DNA of 12,502 nucleotides from Campylobacteraceae bacterium (GTDB taxonomy: Bacteria > Campylobacterota > Campylobacteria > Campylobacterales > Campylobacteraceae), in the NCBI GenBank assembly GCA_031259875.1, contig JAIRKW010000166.1, positions 1-12,502 on the forward strand, in the 5' to 3' direction. The position numbers were made by a program, and so were the translations under genes. The notes under the pieces were generated by a model. The model made no database searches. It was not told the DNA's origin and worked only from the letters and a program-made list of their open reading frames with translations. How positions within the stretch are numbered: the first letter of the stretch is position 1; each line of letters begins with the position of its first letter. This document shows positions 1 through 6,756 of the stretch, one piece after another.

Positions 1-39
1 AAACCTGCTGACAAAGACAGCAAAAAAAAGTCAAAATAA
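1..39 (+). CDS. possible C-terminal end of an upstream protein (partial)
   Basis: Reading from base 1, frame 1 is open for 12 codons (KPADKDSKKKSK) and ends at TAA 37-39. The strongly charged, lysine-rich tail is typical of the C-terminus of a soluble protein, and a terminator-like hairpin follows 13 bases later, which fits a gene end. Frame 2 also stays open to about base 97 but would run through that hairpin. The fragment is too short to name a family, and the gene may not exist. Confidence 0.4.
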   Translation, partial: KPADKDSKKKSK

Positions 40-52
40 CTCTCTTATAATA

Positions 53-86
53 TCCGTCGGTATCTGTTTGCCGACGGAATTGTTTT
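53..86 (+). terminator. hairpin with partly T-rich tail, probable intrinsic terminator
   Basis: TCCGTCGG (53-60) pairs perfectly with CCGACGGA (71-78) around a 10-base loop. It is followed by ATTGTTTT. The stem is GC-rich in otherwise very AT-rich DNA, and it sits just after the likely stop codon at 37-39. The tail is broken by a G and the loop is large, so termination may be inefficient. Confidence 0.55.
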
Positions 87-402
87 CAAACTCCTGATTT
101 TATAAAAGTGTTGCTTGTATAGTGAGTAAAATAATACTTGAAGCTATTATTAGATTTTGCCACCATATAAAATACGAGAAGCTTTATTAGTCCATCAGAT
201 TTTTCTTCTATTTTGTCATTCTTTTTTATTCCATTCATCAAAATTGTAAAGATAATGTTTAGTAAAAGTCTAATCCGCAGCTTTAGAAATATATATAACC
301 TGTCACCTAAATATTAGACTATAAATGATTATGCAAAGATATAACAGTTATAATGAGCTATTTATTGTCATGCAGACATTGCTTTTGCAGACAAACAGAA
401 AC

Positions 403-431
403 TTGACATGATAAATAACGAAAACTATTTT
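403..431 (+). promoter_or_regulatory. possible promoter in the AT-rich spacer
   Basis: TTGACA (403-408) is a perfect -35 match. It is followed after 17 bases by TATTTT (426-431), which matches the -10 consensus at four of six positions. No gene starts close downstream, so it would drive either an unannotated RNA or a leader of almost 600 bases for the carrier at 1030. Chance matches are likely in such AT-rich DNA. Confidence 0.25.
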
Positions 432-906
432 AAAAAACTGTCAAAATAGTCTATTTCAATCTCAAAAAGTCCTTGCTTCTTAGTACTTTAAAAAGTTTTT
501 TGCATAGGACTGCAAGTTATATACAAGCCATAAATCAATTTATTTTCGGAGTCTTTTATCCTCTATAGTATTAAATAAAAAATATTTTTTACTATATTTT
601 ATATTATTATATAAATAAGTAATTAATTTCAATTATCTCTAAAATACTATTAATAATTTACATCTAAGTTCTTATAATTACTTGAAATAAAAACAATCTT
701 ATGCAAATTACCACATCATCAAAAAAGATACAAAAATGATTGTAAAACTAACAAAGAAGTTACAAGTCATATCTTTTGATATTTATTAACACAATAATTT
801 TATTAATCTAAGTGACTTTTGTAAATCTTAATTACTAACATTTAAGTTTCTACTGCAATGTAGCATAATAGTAATAATTTTATCGTACTTTATGCCAATA
901 TAAAAT

Positions 907-935
907 TTGCTGTCAAATAATATATTTTTTATAAT
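907..935 (+). promoter_or_regulatory. candidate sigma70 promoter of the DASS carrier
   Basis: TTGCTG (907-912) and a perfect TATAAT (930-935) are 17 bases apart. Transcription would begin near 942, giving an 85-90 base leader that includes the short ORF at 959-1033. In this phylum the -10 box is usually better conserved than the -35 box, which fits. The assignment rests on sequence resemblance only. Confidence 0.45.
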
Positions 936-958
936 ATTTTAATTTATTAGGTAATACA

Positions 959-1033
959 ATGAGACGGTTTGATATTTTAATATGTCAAAATTTATTCAGT
1001 TATTTAAAATTTATTAGGAAGGAGCATGTATGA
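959..1033 (+). CDS. possible 24-residue leader peptide overlapping the carrier start
   Basis: ATG at 959 opens a 24-codon frame beginning MRRFDILICQ and ending KEHV. Its TGA (1031-1033) overlaps the ATG of the downstream carrier (1030-1032) in an ATGA arrangement, the classic geometry of translational coupling. A weak ribosome binding site (TTAGG, 947-951) lies 7 bases before the ATG. The 11 bases AATTTATTAGG (941-951) recur at 1008-1018, where they lead into the carrier's own AGGAAGGAG site. The peptide resembles no family I know and could be a chance ORF. If real, its translation would tune that of the transporter. Confidence 0.3.
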   Translation: MRRFDILICQNLFSYLKFIRKEHV

Positions 1034-2571
1034 ATAAGTACATCAAGCTTTTGATACCGTTTGCAGTCGGTATTGTTGTCTATTTTGCAGGAATTTGCAC
1101 TATAGATTTTTCGCAGGCAGCTGTCATTGACGGCATACCACAGTTGACTCACGGTATTTGGATATACCTCAGTATTTTTTTAGGCGTTATAGTCGGACTT
1201 ATCTTGGAGCCTATTCCGCCCGCATTAGTTGGACTTATCGGCGTCGCTATAGCAGTATTTTTTAAAGTTGGTCCTGCAAAATCAGGCGATCCTGCAGCTG
1301 TTATCAGTAGTGGAAACGCTATTAATTGGGGGTTGACCGGTTTTTCAAATGCTACTGTTTGGCTCATTTTTGCAGCTTTTGCCATAGGTCTTGGATACCA
1401 GCAAAGCGGACTCGGAAAAAGATTAGCACTGGGGCTTGTCAAAAAACTTGGAAAATCTACTCTTGGTATCGGATATGCCATAGCCATCACAGACGGTATT
1501 CTTGCGCCTTTTATCCCAAGCAATACCGCAAGAAGCGGCGGCGTTATCTATCCGATAGTAAGTTCAATCCCTCCAATGTTTGAATCTTACCCAGATAAAA
1601 ATCCGCGTAAAATAGGCGCGTATGTTATGTGGGTGTCACTGGCTATTACGTGCGTAACAAGTTCTATGTTTTTGACTGGTCTTGCTCCGAATCTGCTTGC
1701 CATAAGCACAGCATCAGAAGCGGGTATTACCCCAATAAGCTGGCTTAGCTGGTTTGTAGCATTTTTGCCAGCGGGTATTTTATTATTTATCTTAACGCCT
1801 CTTTTAGCATACATTATCTATCCTCCTGAAGCTAAAGGCTCTCCTAAAGTTGTAACATGGGCGCAAGAAGAGTACGCTAAGCTTGGCGCAATAACTGCAA
1901 AAGAGAAATGGATGATAGCTATATCAGTATTTGCTCTTGTATTTTGGATACTCTCTTCAATAGAGGCAGTAAAAGGCAGTATTATAGAATTAAACGGTAC
2001 AACAACAGCGGTATTGGTTATTATTTTTATGCTTGCTGCTAAAATCATCTCTTGGAATGACTTTTTGAGCAACAAGCCTGCATGGAATGTTTTAACTTGG
2101 TTTGCTACATTGGTTGCTTTAGCGGGAGGCTTAAAAAACGTCGGCTTTTTGGATTGGCTCTCATTTATACTCAAAGGAAATCTTGAAAGCTTTTCTCCTG
2201 GGGCAGCTGTCATAGGGCTGATATTAGCTTTTTATCTATTACACTACTTTTTTGCATCAACCACAGCCCACGTTACTGCATTGCTCACTCTATTTATTGT
2301 GATAGCCCAAGCGATACCGGGTATTGATATTTATCTTGTTACGGTTCTTATGATGCTCTCTTTGGGTATCATGGGCATCATCACTCCGTACGGAACAGGA
2401 CCTTCACCTGTATATTTTGGGTCAGGATATATCAAAGGCGGAGAGTTTTGGAAACTTGGCGCGATATTTGGATTGATATTTCTTGTAGTATTCTTGGTCG
2501 TAGAAATTCCTTGGGTTATGTACGTTGTGGGAGACTGGATAACTCCTGCTTCTGCCGTAACTGCACATTAA
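1030..2571 (+). CDS. DASS-family (SLC13/CitT-type) di-/tricarboxylate carrier
   Basis: A 513-residue inner-membrane carrier of the divalent anion:sodium symporter (DASS) superfamily. It probably moves C4-C6 carboxylates such as malate, succinate, 2-oxoglutarate or citrate. The two substrate-site signatures are visible: PSNTARSGG with Ser164-Asn165-Thr166, and FASTTAHVTA with Ser410-Thr411-Thr412. The segment ITPYGTGPSPVYF (451-463) also matches the subgroup of plastid 2-oxoglutarate/malate translocators and bacterial CitT/TtdT, members of which work as exchangers. Many hydrophobic segments span the chain (for example 5-25, 45-78, 296-312, 325-341, 392-407, 434-452, 475-503). The start is fixed by AGGAAGGAG (1016-1024), 5 bases before ATG; the ATG at 1026 runs into a stop at once. 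The gene stands alone, with a long AT-rich spacer before it and convergent genes after it. Family assignment is firm; substrate and ion coupling are not determined. Confidence 0.9.
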   Translation: MNKYIKLLIPFAVGIVVYFAGICTIDFSQAAVIDGIPQLTHGIWIYLSIFLGVIVGLILEPIPPALVGLIGVAIAVFFKVGPAKSGDPAAVISSGNAINWGLTGFSNATVWLIFAAFAIGLGYQQSGLGKRLALGLVKKLGKSTLGIGYAIAITDGILAPFIPSNTARSGGVIYPIVSSIPPMFESYPDKNPRKIGAYVMWVSLAITCVTSSMFLTGLAPNLLAISTASEAGITPISWLSWFVAFLPAGILLFILTPLLAYIIYPPEAKGSPKVVTWAQEEYAKLGAITAKEKWMIAISVFALVFWILSSIEAVKGSIIELNGTTTAVLVIIFMLAAKIISWNDFLSNKPAWNVLTWFATLVALAGGLKNVGFLDWLSFILKGNLESFSPGAAVIGLILAFYLLHYFFASTTAHVTALLTLFIVIAQAIPGIDIYLVTVLMMLSLGIMGIITPYGTGPSPVYFGSGYIKGGEFWKLGAIFGLIFLVVFLVVEIPWVMYVVGDWITPASAVTAH

Positions 2572-2576
2572 AAATT

Positions 2577-2601
2577 AAACTCTATCTCAAAGATAGAGTT
2601 T
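2577..2601 (-). terminator. 11-bp hairpin, probable terminator of the minus-strand heme operon
   Basis: AAACTCTATCT (2577-2587) pairs perfectly with AGATAGAGTTT (2591-2601) around a 3-base loop. Read on the minus strand the stem is followed by AATTTTTA, a reasonable U-tract, so it best fits the end of the operon that stops at 2688. Read on the plus strand the stem is followed by ACCTCC, with no U-tract. Confidence 0.65.
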
Positions 2602-2636
2602 ACCTCCAAGTTAACGGTTATACTAAAAGCTTTTTC

Positions 2637-2664
2637 AAGACGAGATTTTAAATCTCGTCTTTTT
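2637..2664 (+). terminator. strong intrinsic terminator of the DASS carrier
   Basis: AAGACGAGATT (2637-2647) pairs with AATCTCGTCTT (2651-2661) around a 3-base loop (2648-2650). The stem is followed directly by three more Ts, so a run of five Ts ends at 2664. It lies 66 bases after the carrier's stop and 24 bases before the end of the convergent Fe-S gene. On the minus strand the stem is followed by TGAAAAAG, so it suits plus-strand transcripts. Confidence 0.8.
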
Positions 2665-2687
2665 CTACCTTTCTTAAATTATACTAT

Positions 2688-3959
2688 TTAAATTCGTTTT
2701 ATAACTTCAGCAATTAATTCCAACGGATGTTTAAAAGCAGTTTCTGCATTCTCTTTATTTAAGGCGTTAGTAAGCTGCATTCTGCATGCACCGCACTCCG
2801 CACTGACAAATTTTGCATTCGTCTCTTTTATCATTTGTGCTTTTGTGCCGCCTGCTTTTTGAGACAATTCAAACTTTTCACTCTGCATTGTTACGCCGCC
2901 AAAACCGCAGCACTGCGTAGAATCACTCATCTCTTTAATATCGTAATTTGCCTCAAGCAGTGCACGCGGCTCTTTAAAGACTTTTAAAACTTTCCTTGCA
3001 TGACACGGGTCGTGATAAGTAACTAAATTTTTTGATTTATCCGAACCCTTCAAAAGCTCAAGTAATCTAGTATTTTTATAAAGCCATTCGCTTGCCATAA
3101 AAACTTTCGCAGTTATCTTTTGTATACGCTCTAACATCTTATCATCCTCAAACATAAACCGCGCCCAATCTTCTTTTATCATCGCCGCGCAGGTAGCTTC
3201 GGGAATAATTATAGCGTCTACGTCGTCCAAAAACGTCTCAAAATAGTCCACGTTTGCGCGTATAAGCTTATCTACCGTTTTAAAATCTCCCGTGAAAAAT
3301 GCAGGTGCGCCGCAGCATTGCTGATTTTTTGGCAAAAGTACATTAATTTTCAAAGCTTTTAAAATTTCAAGCAGACTTTCAGCCGTTTTGGTATAGTGAT
3401 AATTTGAAAAACAGCCTGCAAATACAGCAACTTTTAAAGCCAAATCTGGAGCATTTTGTATAAATTCGGCGTGAGAATTCAAAAAACTTTTTTTATTTAA
3501 GCGCGGCAGCACCCTTTTTCCAATAAGCGGTATAGGAAAGCGTGCGTGCATAGACTGACTCTCTTCATCAACCCTAAAAAGCAAAGGTGCAAAAAACGCC
3601 CCTAAAGAGATGGAAAAATCCATCACTCTTTTGTGCCGCAAAAGGAAAAAATAAGCTTTTTTAAACCATGCTATGCCAAATTTATTGGCTATATCACGGC
3701 GTACATTCTCTATTGCAATATCTGTAGGAAGCGAGGTCGGACAGATACTAACGCAAGTAGCGCATAAAAAACAGCTTTCAAATATATTTTTAGCATCTTT
3801 ATCCAACTCCAATTCGCCTCTTTGGTACGCCCCAACAAGCTCTAAAAAGCCGCGCGGACTTGTAACTTCATCTGGATTTATACGGTGAATCGTACAGCTT
3901 GGAACGCATTTGCCGCACTTTACACAAGCTTCGCTTGTCTTTGTAAAATCAAAATTCAT
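2688..3959 (-). CDS. GlpC/GlcF-like Fe-S oxidoreductase (two 4Fe-4S sites plus two CCG domains)
   Basis: A 423-residue soluble electron-transfer protein. Two ferredoxin-type motifs lie at the N-terminus: Cys12-x2-Cys15-x2-Cys18-x3-Cys22 and Cys63-x2-Cys66-x2-Cys69-x3-Cys73-Pro. Two cysteine-rich CCG repeats follow: Cys183 with Cys215-Cys216-Gly and Cys257, then YHDPCH (Cys319) with Cys350-Cys351-Gly and Cys389/Cys392. This architecture matches GlpC, GlcF and LutA-type subunits that pass electrons from a flavoprotein dehydrogenase to quinone or heterodisulfide-like centres. No flavoprotein partner is encoded nearby. Instead the ATG overlaps the hemN stop by 4 bases (3956-3959), so the two are translationally coupled. 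Orthologues beside hemN occur in C. jejuni (Cj0991c) and H. pylori (HP0666), from memory. The physiological donor and acceptor are unknown, so a glycolate or glycerol-3-phosphate label would be unsafe. Confidence 0.85.
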   Translation of the reverse strand: MNFDFTKTSEACVKCGKCVPSCTIHRINPDEVTSPRGFLELVGAYQRGELELDKDAKNIFESCFLCATCVSICPTSLPTDIAIENVRRDIANKFGIAWFKKAYFFLLRHKRVMDFSISLGAFFAPLLFRVDEESQSMHARFPIPLIGKRVLPRLNKKSFLNSHAEFIQNAPDLALKVAVFAGCFSNYHYTKTAESLLEILKALKINVLLPKNQQCCGAPAFFTGDFKTVDKLIRANVDYFETFLDDVDAIIIPEATCAAMIKEDWARFMFEDDKMLERIQKITAKVFMASEWLYKNTRLLELLKGSDKSKNLVTYHDPCHARKVLKVFKEPRALLEANYDIKEMSDSTQCCGFGGVTMQSEKFELSQKAGGTKAQMIKETNAKFVSAECGACRMQLTNALNKENAETAFKHPLELIAEVIKRI

Positions 3960-5323
3960 ACTGTTTTACTAAAGCGGCGCAACTCTTGCGGCACTTTTTT
4001 CAAATGAGCGTCAAACGGCATACAGATATTGCGTATAAGCAGCGTTCCTGTTTCGCTAACACGCAAAAACTCTTTTTCAAGTGTTACAAGCCCTTCATCT
4101 ATAAAGATTTGAAGCTCTTTTGTATCGTCTTTAAAATAATCAAAAAAATCTATACCGAAACGATTCTCAATATTTTTAATATTTAGTTTAAAATTGCTCA
4201 TCATCTCCATAATCACAGCTTTCCTAAGAATATCATCATTATTTAACATAAATCCTCTCATTACTGGCAGCTTTTCACTCTCTATCGCTGTTTCATACTC
4301 ATTCATATCTCTGAAATTTTGCACATAATGCGTCTGCCCTTCGCCAATACTTGTAAGTCCGATACCTATCAAATCAGCGCCGCCTTTAGTGGTATATCCT
4401 TGAAAATTTCTATGCAGTTCACCCTTTTCTATTGCCAAAAAAAGCTCATCTGTTGGTTTTGCGAAGTGATCCATTCCTATCATTTTATACCCGCTGGAAC
4501 TTAGAAAGTCTATTGTATGGCGCATAATGGCAAGCTTCTCTTTGGGACTTGGCAGAGTTGTTTCGTCAAATTTTCTCATTGTCTTTTTCATCCACGGAAC
4601 ATGAGCGTAATTAAAAACCGCGTATCTGTCAATATCAAGCTCTAAGGATTTTTCCAAAGTCTTGCCAAAACTCTCCAAACTTTGGTACGGAAGCCCGTAA
4701 ATCAAATCCATATTTATAGATGTTATGCCCGCGTTTCTGGCGATATCCACAGCGTTTTTCGTAATATCAAAAGGCTGTATGCGGTGTACTTCGCGCTGAA
4801 CTTTTTCGTCAAAATCCTGCACCCCAAAACTTATGCGATTAAAGCCGTTTCCCGCCAAAACGCTCATATGTTCCTGCGTCAAAAAGCGCGGGTCTGTCTC
4901 GCAGCTTATCTCGGCGTTTTGCGCTTTGTTGGGAAAAGTGTGCCAAATAGCTTTGATGATTTTTTCTAGCTGTTTTGCGTCAAAAAATGTAGGCGTTCCG
5001 CCGCCAAAATGCAGTTGTAAAACCTCTCTTGAAGTATCAAGAGAGCGCGACAGTATCTGCATCTCTTTTAAAAGGTAATCGATATACCGCTCTTTTTTCT
5101 CCTCTTTGCTTGTAAAAACCACATTACAGCCGCAAAAATAACAAGCAGACCTGCAAAAAGGCATATGAAAATATAAAGAGAGTTTTCGGTTGTTATCTTG
5201 TGATTTTAGTATCGCTTCATAATCGTCCGCACTAAAATCATCGTTAAACTCCGGAGCTGTCGGATAACTTGTATACCTTGGTCCCGGTTTTGAATATTTT
5301 GCAAATTGCTCAAAATCTATCAT
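3956..5323 (-). CDS. hemN: oxygen-independent coproporphyrinogen III oxidase (radical SAM)
   Basis: A 455-residue cytoplasmic enzyme, close to the 457 of E. coli HemN. It converts coproporphyrinogen III to protoporphyrinogen IX by two oxidative decarboxylations without O2, using S-adenosylmethionine. The N-terminus carries the HemN-specific PGPRYTSYPTA (13-23). The radical-SAM cluster motif is Cys57-x3-Cys61-x2-Cys64, with the extra Cys66 typical of true HemN. GGGTP (107-111) is the SAM-binding glycine motif, and Tyr51 sits where HemN has its conserved tyrosine before the cluster. These features favour genuine HemN over the HemW heme chaperone. ATG is preceded by AAGGTGG in the 8-base gap after the UPF0763 gene. 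The reading frame ends inside the start codon of the Fe-S oxidoreductase. Confidence 0.95.
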   Translation of the reverse strand: MIDFEQFAKYSKPGPRYTSYPTAPEFNDDFSADDYEAILKSQDNNRKLSLYFHMPFCRSACYFCGCNVVFTSKEEKKERYIDYLLKEMQILSRSLDTSREVLQLHFGGGTPTFFDAKQLEKIIKAIWHTFPNKAQNAEISCETDPRFLTQEHMSVLAGNGFNRISFGVQDFDEKVQREVHRIQPFDITKNAVDIARNAGITSINMDLIYGLPYQSLESFGKTLEKSLELDIDRYAVFNYAHVPWMKKTMRKFDETTLPSPKEKLAIMRHTIDFLSSSGYKMIGMDHFAKPTDELFLAIEKGELHRNFQGYTTKGGADLIGIGLTSIGEGQTHYVQNFRDMNEYETAIESEKLPVMRGFMLNNDDILRKAVIMEMMSNFKLNIKNIENRFGIDFFDYFKDDTKELQIFIDEGLVTLEKEFLRVSETGTLLIRNICMPFDAHLKKVPQELRRFSKTV

Positions 5324-5331
5324 TAACCACC

Positions 5332-5823
5332 TTAGTTTAGCATATCGTGCGGAGGCACATTGCTGTAAAGCCTTTTTAAGTCCACAAACAGCGAAGGATG
5401 TTTCTTTTTAATATTAGCAATAAGTTTTTCTATATCCAATCTAACAGCTTGGGCATTTTGGCTGGATTTAGCCATATTTTTTATCTCATCCATAGCTACA
5501 ACCCAAACATCTCCAAAATCTACAGGCAAATGTTTCCATATTGTCTTTTCAAGCTTTAATTCAAAATTCTCCTGTCCCAAATCTTTAAGATTTTTTACCA
5601 TTTTTGTCAGTGTATCTAACGATATAAGCGCATGAATCTTTTTTTTCTCGTCTATCACAAACCACGGCTCTTTGGCTTCCCAGCTCCCACTTTTAAGGTT
5701 GAGTGACTTTACATCGGGATTATCCGTCAACTCTACTTCCAATATCGTTTTGCCGTCTTCGTCTTCTATACCTATTTTTTTTGAAAGTTTATCTATTTTG
5801 TCATAAATTGTTATCTCATCCAT
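5332..5823 (-). CDS. UPF0763 (DUF2603) family protein of unknown function
   Basis: A 163-residue soluble, charged protein with no signal peptide, membrane segment or cysteine motif. The sequence and its position between argF and hemN match the UPF0763 family that I know from Campylobacterota (C. jejuni Cj0993c, H. pylori HP0664); this is recognition from memory. The N-terminal part looks like an alpha/beta domain (ITIYDKIDKLSKKIG, then WFVIDEKKKIHALISLD). The C-terminal half is predicted mostly helical, with a Lys/Leu-rich stretch at about 126-148. A GGAG site lies 5 bases before ATG. It is separated from argF by 12 bases and from hemN by 8, so it is surely co-transcribed. The persistent link to hemN suggests a role in tetrapyrrole or radical-SAM biology, which is inference. 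Confidence 0.85.
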   Translation of the reverse strand: MDEITIYDKIDKLSKKIGIEDEDGKTILEVELTDNPDVKSLNLKSGSWEAKEPWFVIDEKKKIHALISLDTLTKMVKNLKDLGQENFELKLEKTIWKHLPVDFGDVWVVAMDEIKNMAKSSQNAQAVRLDIEKLIANIKKKHPSLFVDLKRLYSNVPPHDMLN

Positions 5824-5835
5824 AAATTCTCCAGT

Positions 5836-6756
5836 TTATCTATGTTTATCCAGCCAGACCATCACCGCTTTTTGCGCATGAAGTCTGTTTTCCGCTTCAT
5901 CAAATATCTCTTTACTATGCTCTTCAAAAACTTCATCGCTGACTTCAAAACCTCTGTAAGCAGGCAGACAATGCAAAAACATAGCGTCTTTTTTGGCGTA
6001 ATCCATCATATTTTTATCGACCATAAAGCCTCGAAAATCATTCTGTCGCTTTACTTTTTCGCTCTCTTGCCCCATAGACACCCACGTATCCGTCGTAACT
6101 ACTTTGGCATCCTTAACAGCCTCTGCAGGATTATGCGAAACAACAATTTTTGCTCCGCTTATTTTAGCAAATTCAAGAGCGTCGCTTAAGACTTTTTTGT
6201 CTGTTTCATAACCTTTTGGGGTTGCTATCCTAAGTTCAAAACCAATTTTTGCAGCAAGCATCAGCCAAGAATGCGCCATATTATTACCATCCCCCACATA
6301 AGCAACCGATAAATTATCATCATAACCATATTCGCATATAGTCATATAATCAGCCAACAACTGCATAGGATGATACTTATCGCTAAGTCCGCTGATAAGC
6401 GGTATGGACGAATATTTTGCAAATTCTTCAAGTCTCTCTTGCTCGTAAGTTCTAATCATAACAATATCAACCATTCGGCTCAAAACCCTTGCTGTATCCC
6501 TCAAAGGCTCTCCGCGTCCAAGCTGAATATCGTCTGTCGACAAGAAAAGAGCCGTACCGCCAAGCTGGTATATACCCACTTCAAAACTAACTCTAGTTCT
6601 TGTGGAGCTTTTTTCAAAAATCATACCTAAGACTTTATTTTTCAAATATGGTTTGTATTCTCTTTTTTTGGTCTCTTGTTTTATATCTTTAGCCAACGCG
6701 ATAATTTCTAAAATCTCCTCCTTACTGAAATCTTTAAGCGTTAAAAAATGCCTCAT
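5836..6756 (-). CDS. argF: ornithine carbamoyltransferase
   Basis: A 306-residue cytoplasmic enzyme that joins carbamoyl phosphate and L-ornithine to give citrulline in arginine synthesis. The carbamoyl-phosphate loop is Ser50-Ser51-Thr52-Arg53-Thr54-Arg55, and HPMQ (129-132) is the second carbamoyl-phosphate motif. DTWVSMG (223-229) is the ornithine-binding SMG loop, and HCLP (262-265) carries the ornithine-site Cys263. SMG and HCLP separate it from aspartate carbamoyltransferase. The length is typical of anabolic enzymes and shorter than E. coli ArgI/ArgF (334). Its ATG overlaps the hemB stop in an ATGA (6753-6756), so translation is coupled. Placing an arginine gene inside a heme operon is unusual in general but, as I recall, normal in C. 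jejuni. Confidence 0.96.
   Translation of the reverse strand: MRHFLTLKDFSKEEILEIIALAKDIKQETKKREYKPYLKNKVLGMIFEKSSTRTRVSFEVGIYQLGGTALFLSTDDIQLGRGEPLRDTARVLSRMVDIVMIRTYEQERLEEFAKYSSIPLISGLSDKYHPMQLLADYMTICEYGYDDNLSVAYVGDGNNMAHSWLMLAAKIGFELRIATPKGYETDKKVLSDALEFAKISGAKIVVSHNPAEAVKDAKVVTTDTWVSMGQESEKVKRQNDFRGFMVDKNMMDYAKKDAMFLHCLPAYRGFEVSDEVFEEHSKEIFDEAENRLHAQKAVMVWLDKHR

Larger units (their letters stand above)
79..958. other. long AT-rich non-coding spacer
   Basis: About 880 bases hold no convincing gene on either strand. All frames are cut by frequent stops, and the few short ORFs lack ribosome binding sites. I see a TTGACA/TATTTT promoter-like pair at 403-431, an 8-bp inverted repeat (ACTATTTT 424-431 / AAAATAGT 443-450), a foldable segment at 468-516, and a better promoter candidate at 907-935. 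The pentamer TGTCA occurs at 214, 301, 366, 439, 911 and 983 on the plus strand, and once inverted (404-408). The stretch may be a long regulatory leader, a decayed gene, or both. Confidence 0.6.

Noticed and set aside
371..393. Direct repeat TGCAGACA (371-378 and 386-393), considered as a repeat array
   Set aside because: There are only two 8-base copies and no third unit, so this is neither a CRISPR nor an iteron array.
325..411. 28-codon ORF in the AT-rich spacer
   Set aside because: There is no ribosome binding site before the ATG, no recognisable features and no overlap with a gene; it is expected by chance.
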